64,000 bases of DNA from Hypomyces perniciosus (Eukaryota > Ascomycota > Sordariomycetes > Hypocreales > Hypocreaceae). Below the pieces are notes generated by a model, which was not told where the DNA came from, made no database searches, and saw nothing but the letters and a program-made list of their open reading frames with translations. Location of the stretch: the NCBI GenBank assembly GCA_008477525.1, contig SPDT01000001.1, positions 2,790,001 to 2,854,000 of the forward strand, written 5' to 3'. Shown here piece by piece: positions 9,904 through 19,905 of this stretch. Position 1 is the first letter of the stretch. Each line of letters opens with the position of its first letter. The translations under genes and the position numbers were made by a program.

Positions 9904-10655
9904 CCTTGGGGAGTGGCCGCACCATCGTGCTCCTGGCCTAGTGGCAGTAGCGCATTGAGCTCATTAATGCGGGGATATGGGATGACGAGGACGGCTGCAG
10001 CCGGCTGATCGGCTGGTCCGGCTGGTCGGGCGGTATTAGTGGCAAGTCTCCGGTTGATGGTCGTCCCATCGCCGAAATTACTTCGACTTATACGAGGTTG
10101 CAGGCCCTGGATAAAGGCCTAGCAAGGGTGCCTTTGTAATACTACCTCGATGAGCGTTTAAAACGGATTTTACCCAGTGCACTGGCCGATTGACAACTCC
10201 GTTCAGATCTCGGGCCCCGGACCTCGTACCTACCTAGGCTACGTCAATAGCCAGTCACAGCCTAATCACATATCCAGATAATCATTTCAATCCAAAGGGC
10301 CAACCTTGACTCATTCCCCCTCTCAATCGAGAAACCCCGTTCATTATGCTCACCCCTCTTGTAAGCAGCAGAACAAAGAGCAATGCCGACAAAGGCAAGC
10401 CGAGTAACGTTGTTGTTATAGTAGTAAAGATGCGGGTAGGGCGCAAGGCGAGAAACGTTTCTTAGAAGAGAGTTCGCTTGTATTAATATCGTATACAATC
10501 AGCAGGAACAATCCCCTACACATCAGGAATGTGTCTAATATATGCGGGTTCGTATTTGCAGGAACTAATCCACAGACCTAGCTAGCATACAGAATTTCTA
10601 CCAGGAAATACAATTGCATCTCCATCCACCTTCAACCAAGATATTCCTACTACCC
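9904..10655. other. Intergenic or decayed sequence
   Basis: There are short open pieces only (for example in 9940-10135) with no recognisable family. The stretch may be degraded gene or element sequence, but I see nothing I can name. Confidence 0.45.
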
Positions 10656-10919
10656 TTAGCGGCAAACGCCCTTATCAATAATCTTAGCAGGGCGGTGAAG
10701 GCAATCACTGCATACCTGCTTCCAGGAACCGTCATGGACCTGGGCAGCGCTGGCATAGCAAGTTCGGCGTTCCAGCTGGTGGTCCTCGGCCGCGTCCGGA
10801 ATGGCCTAATACAGATGTTAGGATATATGGTATTCAACATAAAAAAAAGAACTTACAAGGCCCATGACGCCGCTGAAAGTGGCAAGAGCAATGGCGATGG
10901 TAGTCAGAGAAAACTGCAT
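10656..10919 (-). CDS. Small secreted cysteine-containing peptide precursor
   Basis: Two exons (10857-10919 and 10656-10805) give 70 aa. Exon 1 is almost exactly a signal peptide, MQFSLTTIAIALATFSGVMG. A 51-nt intron with a GTAAGT donor and ATTAG acceptor follows. The remainder starts AIPDAAEDHQLERR, and the ERR is a possible Kex2-type dibasic site. It would release a peptide of about 35 residues beginning TCYASAAQVHDGSWKQ with four cysteines (C..C..C..C, one as CSDC). The pro-region plus dibasic site plus Cys-rich core resembles fungal secreted antimicrobial or effector-like peptides, but no family is recognised. A further stop-free 45-nt segment inside exon 2 starts GTATGC and ends ATAAG. 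If it were spliced out, the peptide would lose two cysteines. The gene sits in the repeat-rich accessory stretch. Confidence 0.6.
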
Positions 10920-11204
10920 TTTGGCTAAGTTGTTGGTGGATGAGATTTTGTGATGTTGGAATGATTGTAGACTTGTTGTTGGAGTGCTATTGCCCTTTTA
11001 TACATAATCAAAAGGCTCCGTAAGACGCATGCCTACGGCTAGCTTGTACGTAATTAGCTCTGGAATAATATCCGTCTGCTAACCTTGACCCTTGAGTCAT
11101 TTGCCTGTCTGTTTATACTACATTCAGGACTCAATGACTCGCAAGTGATTTCCCTATTGGTGCTTTCCCACTGCAATAGTCCAATTCTGTCGCGATCTAT
11201 TAGC

Positions 11205-11267
11205 CACTATTACATATGAAAGAGACACTATTACGTATGAAAGAGACACTATTACGTATGAAAGAGA
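11205..11267. repeat. 21-bp tandem repeat, three copies
   Basis: Units CACTATTACRTATGAAAGAG plus a final A occur at 11205-11225, 11226-11246 and 11247-11267. They are identical except for one base in the first copy. Confidence 0.92.
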
Positions 11268-11370
11268 ATGTACTATGTACTTAGAGTAAGGCTTATACTT
11301 TTACAGTGTCAGAAACTGTGGATACATAGAAGAGAGTGAGAGAGTCTGGGAGGTGGCCTAGCTGTAGTAT

Positions 11371-11560
11371 AGCTGTTGGATAACGTGGATTGATGGAAAA
11401 AGTCCGATGGAGATGACACGATTTGGAATACGAAGAGGATCTAAGAGGGTAGAGAAGAAGAACGCGTCGCGTTCTTCTAGCACTATAAATTGGCTGGCTG
11501 GGAAACTATTAGGGAGGAAGGGGACAGTTCTACAGATATTAAAAGCAGAGATAAATAAAG
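11371..11560. mobile_element. Possible solo LTR of a Ty1/copia-like element
   Basis: The segment begins TGTTGGATAACGTGG, a start like those I recall for some fungal copia LTRs. It contains an inverted GCG-rich core (11456-11478) followed by CACTATAAATTGG, which resembles an LTR promoter TATA region. I could not define the 3' end (expected to end in CA) or a target-site duplication, and no internal retroelement genes are nearby. This is a weak call. Confidence 0.25.
11456..11478. repeat. Perfect inverted repeat with 11-bp arms and 1-nt spacer
   Basis: AGAAGAACGCG and CGCGTTCTTCT flank a single T. The short spacer favours a palindromic protein-binding site or cruciform over a transcription terminator. 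Confidence 0.85.
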
Positions 11561-11625
11561 CTGGAGTTTAGGTGCCTTTTAACCTATATAGTAAAATGAA
11601 TATATTAACTATATAATCCTCTTTA

Positions 11626-12171
11626 TGCAATATAGCAAAGCTATTCGACGCTTCTATAAGCGACGAGTCCCTGTTTCCTCCTCGCTGTTGCGGTCAGCCT
11701 ATCACCCTCGGCTTGAATCGGATATTTCTCCCCCAAATTCTGGTTGGGAAATACCGGGCAAAGAAACTCGAGCGTGAAACATCAAACAGAACGTACTGTT
11801 ATAGGTCCACGTGCTCTACATTCGTCCCACCGCAATTCATCCAAGGAGATACAGCCACATGTGTTCGATGTCAGAGTAAAACCTGCGTCATTTGCAAATG
11901 TGCGTCTCATGAGGATGATTGTCCTCAAGATGTGGCAACGCAGGAACTCTATGTGCATACATGTACATACAAGTACCGCCTCCTTCTAATAGATCGACCG
12001 GGAAAGGCAAAATCTAGTCAACAACCACCAATGTGCGCATGAATCGTGGAGATCCCGCGCCGGTGACTTTCGATGTGAAAAAGTGCCATCGGCTCTTACC
12101 TGACCTCATTTATGAGTGCGGTACCTGTCGGATTCTGGCATGTCGCCAATGCCGATTTAACCGTTTATAAC
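11626..12171 (+). pseudogene. Relic of an RBR (RING-IBR-RING) E3 ubiquitin ligase
   Basis: An open frame from about 11626 to 12042 reads CNIAKLFDASISDESLFPPRCC, then GQPITL, NRTYCYRSTCSTFVPPQFI, and finally an IBR-like Cys pattern with TCVRCQSKTCVICKCASHEDDC. This matches the junction of RING1 and IBR in fungal RBR ligases, where phrases such as DESLFPPRCC and CK-ASH-DCP are highly conserved. The first RING cysteines upstream are missing and the preceding sequence is AT-rich. Downstream, after a stop at 12040-12042, a shifted frame carries KKCHRLLPDLIYECGTCR and ACRQCRF, possibly the second half, joined by an unrecognised intron or a frameshift. There is no plausible ATG for a complete protein. 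I call it a 5'-truncated, broken gene. An active short gene with unseen introns cannot be excluded. Confidence 0.6.
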
Positions 12172-12783
12172 TCCGCAGCTGGTGGCTCAATTAGGGGTTT
12201 TACAAAGCGTTGTAACAACATCTCTTGCTCATGGTCGCAGAATCTGCCGCCGTGAGTGGTCTACATTGCCCGCGCTGAATAGGTAATAAATGTTACCGCG
12301 ACTGCCAGGAGTAAGTAACCCGCGCTCACAGTGAGTTGCATTTCGTCGTGTTAGGAATAGTCACGTATAATTTAATAATTTAATTTAATTGATGACAGTG
12401 GCAATTCGGGACAATGGCAAGGGAAAATAAGAACAAAGGGCAGGTAATAAACCCTTCTTGGAACACTAAAGCAATATTTAAATTGTTTATTGGTATCGCG
12501 GGACATTTGCTGTGACTATACATCGTCATTAATATGGCGATATAGCCATAAATGATGATCCATCATCTAACAATTCAGCAATAATAATTCCCTATGCTCC
12601 GCCTGAATCACATCATACAAATCCATTTGCCGCAGCTAGAAGTCAATTAGTAACTGTATAGTATTACTTGTGGAGCCAACCAGGCTCGTGTGGGTTATTA
12701 GGAACCAGAGTACGAACAATTCGGTGTGTCTTCCTTGCGTCTGTTTATATCTATGACCCAATATGTCTTTGGGAAGTTCATCG
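12172..12783. other. AT-rich intergenic region
   Basis: No gene-like frame and no structured repeat was recognised. The stretch is rich in TTAATAATT-like sequence around 12370-12395. Confidence 0.5.
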
Positions 12784-13857
12784 CTAATACAAATCATTCC
12801 TACGGGGCCTTGGCCACTTATAGTCATCTACATTAATGTAGTCATCCACAACAATTGGCGTACCATCATCAATCTCTGTCCATCCGCGGTATGTTCTCTT
12901 TGTATCATTCCAGCTCATCCCTTGGAACCAATCACGCAGGTCGCCTTCGGTAAAGGCAAGACTTTGCTTTGTCTCGTAATCAGCACCTCTGCCGCGCTTT
13001 ACAACCACCAACATTTCCTTGAGACGTTCACCCCAAGCGCGGAGTTTGCGGGACTCCACCTCGAGGTAATCGTCTTCGCTCTGGCCGGCAGATAGTGTTT
13101 GCGTGAACTCAGGCCAGGATGTCAAGTTTGTTATCGACATCTGCCGGTGCGGATTCTCATCAGGGGATCGGTAGATGGTAACCGAAGCGCCCGAGTCAGA
13201 ACCATCACGGCTCTCTAGATTTCTTTGCCAGCCAGCAGGCTGCGTGACTCGTCCCAACGACCTGTGCCATAGATCATCCGGATCACACCAGAAGCCGACC
13301 AAATATGAGGTGGGGGACAAAAAGTATAGCTCCTTCCACCCGTCACCAGACTTAACCATAGACTCGAGAAGATCGTAGCGGTACAAGTTCTCTCCACTGC
13401 TGATGACGATCAATCTGTCAAGCTTTAGTCCTGGAAGAAAGCTCAGAACTTGATTGATCTTGAGGGGAAAGCCTCTAAAATGCGGCCCTTCCAGCACCAT
13501 TTCATCACTGACAACGCGAACGTGGCGGATCAGTGAGCGTTTTGCGAGAGGGATGTTGGCGAATTTGTCGAGTATGGCTTCCAGGCTTTCGAAGCAAAAC
13601 ATGACTTGGCTTATCCAGCTTTGGTCAATTTCCAAGTAGGCCTGCCGGCAACTGTATAACATTGCGAGTCCATGAGGAGCTGAGGTTGCACGCTTGATGT
13701 GAGAGTAATCCTCGATGTATCCCTTACCAGAGATAAAACGGGTTGAGCGAAAGAGATGAGAATAAATATTATTGCGTACCTCTTGTGGAATTCGCATGAG
13801 CGGGCTTGCTCCTTGGGGACTTGCCGGTCCAATTTCGACCATTTTTTCGTTTGCCAT
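12784..13857 (-). CDS. F-box-like hypothetical protein
   Basis: Single-exon frame, 357 aa from the ATG at 13857 (MANEKMVEIGP). The frame remains open upstream to 13998, but the extra residues come from sequence that looks like 5' untranslated DNA. Near the N terminus is SPLMRIPQEVRNNIYSHLF, an F-box-like helix pattern (LxxIPxEVRNxIYxxLF) common in large families of fungal proteins of unknown function. It is followed by a segment with LYSCRQAYLEI, the usual second conserved block in which a Cys-Arg-Gln/Glu motif precedes an aliphatic helix. The rest is unremarkable and ends in a charged DDYKWPRPRRNDLY tail. If the F-box is functional, it would recruit an SCF ubiquitin-ligase substrate, but this is inference. 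The gene diverges from the intact 2EXR gene. Confidence 0.65.
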   Translation of the reverse strand: MANEKMVEIGPASPQGASPLMRIPQEVRNNIYSHLFRSTRFISGKGYIEDYSHIKRATSAPHGLAMLYSCRQAYLEIDQSWISQVMFCFESLEAILDKFANIPLAKRSLIRHVRVVSDEMVLEGPHFRGFPLKINQVLSFLPGLKLDRLIVISSGENLYRYDLLESMVKSGDGWKELYFLSPTSYLVGFWCDPDDLWHRSLGRVTQPAGWQRNLESRDGSDSGASVTIYRSPDENPHRQMSITNLTSWPEFTQTLSAGQSEDDYLEVESRKLRAWGERLKEMLVVVKRGRGADYETKQSLAFTEGDLRDWFQGMSWNDTKRTYRGWTEIDDGTPIVVDDYINVDDYKWPRPRRNDLY

Positions 13858-14722
13858 TGCTAAACGATTGGTGATCTTGGATGGATTAATTTTGTAGAAA
13901 CCGAGGTCTATATAGATACCACTGGGAGAAGATAAGTGACTAGATGGCTGCCTGGGGCTGTTGTTCAAATATATTGCCAAGATAAATTTTCCGCCCAATC
14001 AACTCAATACGTCTTTTCAATCATCCCTATCGGCCAGCGCTATAATACGCCAGAAGTGGGCCAAGGTCTTTATCACATCCATGGCTGAGATATGGGGCCA
14101 CCTCCACGATTGTAGTCTGTTTCAAGCATCTTTCGGCGGCGTCTTGTTATTCCGTCCCCTTTTGCTCAGCCCTTGTCGCACCGCCCAGCCCATGCCTACT
14201 TATAATAGCCGCCCCAGCGTTTTTAGTGAGGTACAAATAGATACATCGACAAACTATTATTTTAGAAGCAACGCATGTGGTAATAAAGTGTCCATTGTGT
14301 TCTCACAAGGCTGAAAGTGGGGAAGGGGGGGGGTCCCAAAGCGGGGTTGGGGAGTTTGTGGGGAGTGCCGAGGACTTCTTTAGCTACCTTAGCCAGGCGG
14401 CTTATAAGTGAGAAAGAAGAGGAACCAAGTCAACAGGTATAAAATGTGAAATACTACCTCTAATATTTATAAACAAGCCTGTGCTACCAATTAAATCGAT
14501 TCTATTTTCCTACTACTATCTCGTAACGACGAATTATATGGCGACATGTATGAAGCACATAAAGATATCATTTCTCAATACTCCGTATTAAAGCGGGGAC
14601 ACTGGGTACCGAGGAGAGCTGCATCTGCCCACCATCTCTACCTAATCCCTGCTCCCAACGTTTCATATAACATGGATGTCCCTCTCCTCCAAAATCACAT
14701 CGATTAAAGCCTCTGCAATGAA
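13858..14722. promoter_or_regulatory. Divergent intergenic region between the F-box-like and 2EXR genes
   Basis: 865 bp without a convincing gene. It has a GGGGGGGGG run around 14325-14333 and a TACTCCGTA motif near 14580. Both flanking promoters should lie here. Confidence 0.45.
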
Positions 14723-15748
14723 ATGCAAACTTCCGAGATGGCACCAACAGACTCACCTCCAGAGGTGGCCTCGCCTATAGAGGAGTCCTCGCCCTCATCT
14801 ACAGAAGAGATATCACCCTCACCTACAGAAGAGATCTCACCTTCACCTGCAGAAGATATCTCATCTCCAGAAGAGACTTCACTTACAGAGGAGACCCCCT
14901 CCAGTGTCGTCTTCTATCCCTTCAAACACCTCCCGCCTGAGCTCCGCCGCCTAATCTGGATCGCCTCTCTGCCCGAGGACGATCCCCAAGCCGTCTACTT
15001 CTTCGGCCTCCGAGACAAACCCATTACCTACGAAGGAAACCCCGAAGACTACGACGAAAGCTCCTTTGGCTACAACGTCCCCTTCGAGCTCTTCGTCCCC
15101 TTCCAATCCTCAGACCCCCCCGCCCAGCTCTTCGTAAACCGCGAGGCTCGCGCCGCAACCTTTGTCTGGATCGACCGTATGGGCCTTGAGCTGCGCTACC
15201 GTGAACAGACCAACAGCCACGTCCTCACCCGCAACTTCAACCCGCGCGCCGACATTCTGTACATCCCGACCTCCAAGTGGGAGGAATGGCTCACCGATCC
15301 GGGTCTCGTCTCATGGCGGCCCTCGGATAATCACTACATCGTCGCCCATCAGGTCGTTTGGCACATCGCCGTCTCGGCTGATCTGCTGTACACCCAGCCC
15401 GGCCCTTTCATAAACAGCCTGGTATACGACATTTCCTTGCGGACTGTCTACGTTGTGTTTGACGCGCCTCCCGATCTTGAGCCCCAAGAGGCATGGATGA
15501 CCCCGCCACACAGGTGGGAGATTAAGGTCCCGGAGGATAAAGAGCACGATTGGTCGCATTACTTCTGGGATGAGAAGGAGGAGGAATACTACTCTGAGGA
15601 GGGCGATGCTAGGTTTCCAGCTAGTGTTTGGATGGAGAGAGCCATGCTGGGCCTGGGGTTCAGGAGCGAGGAACTAGAGCTGACAGATGACATGACGCTG
15701 CTGCTGGAAGATATTGAGATCAAGCCCGCTATAGCTGTGAGGAAGTAA
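14723..15748 (+). CDS. 2EXR-domain protein
   Basis: Single exon, 341 aa. The N terminus is a Ser/Pro/Glu-rich low-complexity segment made of SPTEEISPSP-like repeats (residues about 15-58). It is followed by the 2EXR signature FYPFKHLPPELRRLIWIASL (about 64-83) and the second conserved block AQLFVNREARAATFVWIDRM (about 131-150). The family name refers to a conserved ExR-type motif occurring twice, here PPELRR and VNREAR. These proteins are numerous in Sordariomycetes and Leotiomycetes and have no known function. A broken paralogue lies 5.8 kb upstream (8951), so the family appears to be expanding and decaying locally. A second in-frame ATG at 14738 (MAPTDSPP) is an equally reasonable start. 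Confidence 0.78.
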   Translation: MQTSEMAPTDSPPEVASPIEESSPSSTEEISPSPTEEISPSPAEDISSPEETSLTEETPSSVVFYPFKHLPPELRRLIWIASLPEDDPQAVYFFGLRDKPITYEGNPEDYDESSFGYNVPFELFVPFQSSDPPAQLFVNREARAATFVWIDRMGLELRYREQTNSHVLTRNFNPRADILYIPTSKWEEWLTDPGLVSWRPSDNHYIVAHQVVWHIAVSADLLYTQPGPFINSLVYDISLRTVYVVFDAPPDLEPQEAWMTPPHRWEIKVPEDKEHDWSHYFWDEKEEEYYSEEGDARFPASVWMERAMLGLGFRSEELELTDDMTLLLEDIEIKPAIAVRK

Positions 15749-15972
15749 GACCAATGAAGGACATATACGCATAATACATAATGCAAACAACACAGTACTC
15801 ACAACAAGTTGAACTAATGTAATTATTCAGTGACACAGTAGTAGCTGCCCTGAAACGCTATACACAACTTAAAACACAAAAAGTCAAGTCAATCCCAACT
15901 GACTCTTTTTTAAAACCCATTTCAACCAGCCCTGCCCACACGTCGACCCTCCCGCAAAATCGTAGGACATTT

Positions 15973-18900
15973 CTAACCCCTCGTACTAATGCGTCGTCTC
16001 TTGACCGTTCCCGAAACAGAGGCCGAATCGCCATCGCCAGCAAGCTCATCCTCATCCTCGGCAGAGTCATCCACCGGGGTCTGGCGCGTCGTAGATATAG
16101 GCGGAATGCCCCGCTCTTTCTCTGCGGCGCGGAGATCTCCAAGCAACTTCTCGACCTCGAGAAACATGCTTTGCGTGTTCTTCACAATGCCGTTTTCGTC
16201 CAGGCGGTAGCCCACCACTTCCTCCATGTCGCTCTGAGACCGCTTCAAAAACGCAGGGCCTGGTCCACGATTTGGGTCGGGGTTGTACATGATGGCGTTG
16301 CAAAACATGTGAACCAGCTCACGCTCGAGGTGAGCGCTGTTGATGATTCCCTTGGGTGGGACTAGGTCGTCAGATATTGGGAGCCAGACGCTTGCTGTGC
16401 CAGGATCGCCGCCAGGTAGACTGGCTGCGGCTTGCAGAGCGGCCTTGTTACCGGCTTTGATACCAGCACGGATAGACGTTATATCTTGCGGCTGCAACAC
16501 AATTTGCCGATAATTTGGCGCGTCCTTTTCTCGCAATGCAGTGGCAAACATGTTGGCATCGCGATGACTTGAGATCTGATCCAGGGCAGATGAGGACACC
16601 TTGGTGAATCCACGTGTCCACAATACATGAGTTGGGGGCCCTTGTAGTTCAGCGGGAATCTCCTGTCTTTTCCGCTTGGCTACGCGTGATATACTGCCTG
16701 GAGTTACCAGCGCCCGTCCGATAACACTTTCATCAGCAGTAGTATCCCCAGTCTCCTCACGTAACCGTGGAGTGACCACCTCTTTCTTCACTTTGGTGGT
16801 TGTTATGGTGTGATCCAACGACAATTCATCCGTCTGTGATGCCACTGATTGGCTCCTCCTCGTCCCTGTAAAAGAAGGCGTCGCACTTGCTCCCCTGCCC
16901 CTTTGAATAGTTCGTGTCGGTCGATTACGGGGGGTTTTAATAGCAGGAGTTGCATCAAGCTTCGATGCTGATTTGGGTACTGCTTGCAGCGTAGGAACAG
17001 GCTTTGTTTTAGGCTCTTTTGAAACAGTGGGCCGCTGAGGAGGGCTGACAGGCTCATATGCTGGGCTCTGAGGTTCAGAATTCATTGGACCAGGAGTGGA
17101 TGGGGTTGAGAGAGAAGCCCATTTCGTTCCAAACCCACGTTTCAGAGACAGTGGAGTAGATGGGCCTGGGGTCCGCGGTAGAGAAGACGCCGGGCTAAGA
17201 CGTCTCGCAGGACCGGGTGTAGCAGCTTGTCGAATCATGTGCTCAGGAATAGCTGGCCGTGGTGCTTGGGTACCATATGGAGAGGCATACGCCTTGTCTT
17301 TTAGGGCAGATAGAGCAGCCGATGAGGTGGCGGATGAGCCATGTTGCCCTTGTTGTGGAGCAAGGTTTGGTTGCCATCTCTGCGGCGGAACAGGCCCAGC
17401 AGCTCCCTTGGTAGGTGTTGGAGATGCAGCAACAGGCCCAGGAGTCCCCTTTGCGGGTGTAGTAGATGCAGAAGCAATTGGCCGAGGCGTTTGCGTCTTT
17501 GGAACCTGCTGGAACTTCTGAGCTAGCTGAGTCTGTGGGAGCTGAGGTCTCTGAATGTGCTGAACTTGAGGCGGTTGCTGGCTCTGCAATGGTTGAGCTT
17601 GCTGGACCTGTTGCAGTTGTTGAGGCTGCTGGTGTTGATGAGGTTGGATGGGACGGCCTGGCGTTGTTGGGGGCGGACGAGCTTGCTGTGGTACACCTGT
17701 GCTGATAGGTCGAGGGGGACCTGACTGCAAAGGAGGGACCAGTTGGCCAGCAGCTTGAGGAGGAACAAGCACGGGCTTCGTAGTAGGAGGCCGAGCCTGA
17801 GGTTGCTGAGTGTGTGCAGGTTGGCCGTGTGGTTGTGAAGGATATTGCATCTGTTGTTGCTGTGGTAATTGCTGCTGTAACTGATGCTGCGGATGTGGTT
17901 GCTGAGTCGGCTGCTGCCATTGCTGCTGTTGCTGGATCTTCTGTTGAATAGGAGTGGTTGGTGCGATAGTAGGCGGAAACTGTCCAGTTGGGGGCGTCTG
18001 CGTCGGTTGCGTCGGTTGATAAGGCTTCTCCCATTTCAGAGTTCCAGCAGCAGGTGGCGCTACTTGAGGGGTTCCAGCAACAGTTTGAGGACTAGGGACA
18101 GCGCCTTCTGGTCGTGGTGAGATCGCTTGCTTAGGAGGTTGTGTCGGCGGCTGTAAGACCCGTGGTCCAGGCTGTGTTGGCGGTGTTGGTGCACCAGCAG
18201 GAGCTTGAAGCACTGAAGCCGCCCCATTGGGAGGTTTGGGCGAGGCTGACGGCCGAGGTGGCTGCGTTCCAGGAGGGAGGTGACTCGGCGGTACTGGTTT
18301 CGGCGCTGGTTTCGGTGCCGCGATGGTTGGTGTAGGAAGTTTCGGAGGCAGGATAGGTGTATTCGGAGTCGGTCCTCTTCTGACTGTAGCAGGTGTCGCT
18401 TGAATTGGTCCTGGCGAGGGAGCTGGCTTGTTCGGTGTTGCTGGAACCTTTGGATCTCGTGGAGCCAGGACTGGCGGGCCGTTCTGGTTCTGGTTCTGGC
18501 TCTGGCTCTGAATCTGGCTCGCTGCCAGTTTGGCGAGCCTCTCTCTCTCGCTTCGTTCGAGAAGTTGAATTTCCCTCTGCACAGTAGCAAACTTGCGTTC
18601 ATCCTCCCGAATCAGCGTCACCATATGATCCCGATACCGCGCATAAAGTCGATCCACCAAAATCGGCACCTTATCCACATTCTCATACACATCCTTCCAC
18701 GTCGGCAGCGGCGGGCTCCCCAGCTTTCTCTTACGCGACCCCGGAGACCCTGACCCATCGCCGCTGCCACCGCCCTCGGCGCGCTCAGCCTCGCTCCTCA
18801 ACTCATCGCGCCACAGCAGCAAGAAGAGCTGCTGCAGCGCATCCGGACTCAGACGCGAAGGGTCGTATGTCTCGCCGCCTTTGATAAGCGCATTGCTCCG

Positions 18901-19008
18901 CAGAAGCTCTGATATGCGGACAAAGGCCCCGTTGTCGACTCCGTGGGTAAGCAGCGACTGGAACAGGAACAGCGACTCGAGGGGCGTGTATGCGGCCGGT
19001 TGATTCAT
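15973..19008 (-). CDS. Brd8/Bdc1-like bromodomain subunit of the NuA4 histone acetyltransferase complex
   Basis: Single exon, 1011 aa from the ATG at 19008 (MNQPAAYTPLESLFLFQSLL). The frame is open further upstream but has no ATG there. The N terminus has the helical TPLESLFLFQSLLTHGVDNG region typical of Brd8/Bdc1 proteins. Residues about 180-650 are extremely Gln/Pro-rich (QQQQQWQQPTQQPHPQHQ and similar), encoded by CAG/CAA tracts. A C-terminal bromodomain (about 845-985) reads TKVSSSALDQISSHRDANMF, then EKDAPNYRQIVLQPQDITSI and LVHMFCNAIMYNPD. The DAPNY and Asn-Ala-x-Met-Tyr-Asn positions match the family ZA loop and the acetyl-lysine-binding Asn region. The protein would read acetylated histones within NuA4 in the nucleus. 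The bromodomain is clear. The Brd8/Bdc1 orthology is inferred from architecture, since other bromodomain subfamilies lack this N terminus. Confidence 0.75.
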   Translation of the reverse strand: MNQPAAYTPLESLFLFQSLLTHGVDNGAFVRISELLRSNALIKGGETYDPSRLSPDALQQLFLLLWRDELRSEAERAEGGGSGDGSGSPGSRKRKLGSPPLPTWKDVYENVDKVPILVDRLYARYRDHMVTLIREDERKFATVQREIQLLERSERERLAKLAASQIQSQSQNQNQNGPPVLAPRDPKVPATPNKPAPSPGPIQATPATVRRGPTPNTPILPPKLPTPTIAAPKPAPKPVPPSHLPPGTQPPRPSASPKPPNGAASVLQAPAGAPTPPTQPGPRVLQPPTQPPKQAISPRPEGAVPSPQTVAGTPQVAPPAAGTLKWEKPYQPTQPTQTPPTGQFPPTIAPTTPIQQKIQQQQQWQQPTQQPHPQHQLQQQLPQQQQMQYPSQPHGQPAHTQQPQARPPTTKPVLVPPQAAGQLVPPLQSGPPRPISTGVPQQARPPPTTPGRPIQPHQHQQPQQLQQVQQAQPLQSQQPPQVQHIQRPQLPQTQLAQKFQQVPKTQTPRPIASASTTPAKGTPGPVAASPTPTKGAAGPVPPQRWQPNLAPQQGQHGSSATSSAALSALKDKAYASPYGTQAPRPAIPEHMIRQAATPGPARRLSPASSLPRTPGPSTPLSLKRGFGTKWASLSTPSTPGPMNSEPQSPAYEPVSPPQRPTVSKEPKTKPVPTLQAVPKSASKLDATPAIKTPRNRPTRTIQRGRGASATPSFTGTRRSQSVASQTDELSLDHTITTTKVKKEVVTPRLREETGDTTADESVIGRALVTPGSISRVAKRKRQEIPAELQGPPTHVLWTRGFTKVSSSALDQISSHRDANMFATALREKDAPNYRQIVLQPQDITSIRAGIKAGNKAALQAAASLPGGDPGTASVWLPISDDLVPPKGIINSAHLERELVHMFCNAIMYNPDPNRGPGPAFLKRSQSDMEEVVGYRLDENGIVKNTQSMFLEVEKLLGDLRAAEKERGIPPISTTRQTPVDDSAEDEDELAGDGDSASVSGTVKRRRISTRG

Positions 19009-19905
19009 GCCCCAGGGTCCACCTCGCCAGCGATCGAGGGGGCCTTCGCGCGTCGTCACAAGATGAATGGGCGCCACGGTCTGCTTGTTGGGGGGCTCAC
19101 GGTTAGATTAGGGACATGTTCGTCTACGTCACTACGGGACAGGCGAGAGAGGGAGGGGACCTGCAGATACGTACTGGCAGCCTTGATCAGCCTCCAGTCC
19201 CTTCAAGCGGTGCTTTCAGCTTCGTGTCATCTGGCCAGGCGTCGCTATTGATGGCCGCTTCCTCGATATGTCGTCGCTTTGTGTTGCCGACTCGTGGTGT
19301 TTTTTCCGTTCGCGACCGGGCTGTCTAAAAGTCACGTGATTGGCAAATGCTGGCAAGGCTGCGTTTGGGGGGAATTTTGGAGGTGGAAAGAAAACGAGAT
19401 TGCGACTGGGCCGAGAAACGCAGCCAACAATGCCTCAACCTTCGCCATATCACGTGATGCCCCTGGTCTGGCACTTACACGGAGACGGCATGGAAACAAA
19501 GAGGCTTGCTTACAAGATGACAGTCCCGGTTAATGCATACAGAGATGCAAGGTGGTGAGTTTCTTCAAATTACAACATTCACATTAATGATACTTTTCAA
19601 GGTAGCTTTCAATGTAATGGCCTCCCAAGAGTCATGCATTAACTTCCATGGGGAAGCGACCAAAGATAAGATGGACGTCCCTAAGCAACCATAAACGCCA
19701 GTCCCAGTGGTATCATATCAAAATATAGCTGTAGCCTTTGTTTGAAGCACACTCCTCCTTCCCTCGGGCTTGTTTCTAAGCCGCTTCGCCCATTTTAATA
19801 ATGAAATCCTAAACGCCGCCTGTGGCTAGTCCGATCTCTCTGCTGGACAGCCGTACCCGTTGAATAAATATTTGCTTGATGATAACACATGAGATGAATA
19901 AGATG
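19009..19905. other. Intergenic region upstream of the bromodomain gene
   Basis: No convincing gene. Several CACGTGA/TCACGTG sites (for example near 19333 and 19452) could be bHLH (E-box) sites. The distal part is the 3' flank of the WD40 gene. Confidence 0.5.

Larger units (their letters stand above)
10920..11625. other. Spacer with short repeats and a possible solo LTR
   Basis: Contains the 21-bp tandem repeat at 11205-11267, a TGTTGGATAACGTGG motif at about 11371, a perfect inverted repeat at 11456-11478 and AT-rich sequence toward the RBR relic. No coding frame was recognised. Confidence 0.5.

Noticed and set aside
17243..18034. Minus-strand 263-codon Ser/Thr/Ala-rich frame within the bromodomain gene
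   Set aside because: It is an alternative-frame shadow of the Gln/Pro-rich tract, with no domain or start context.
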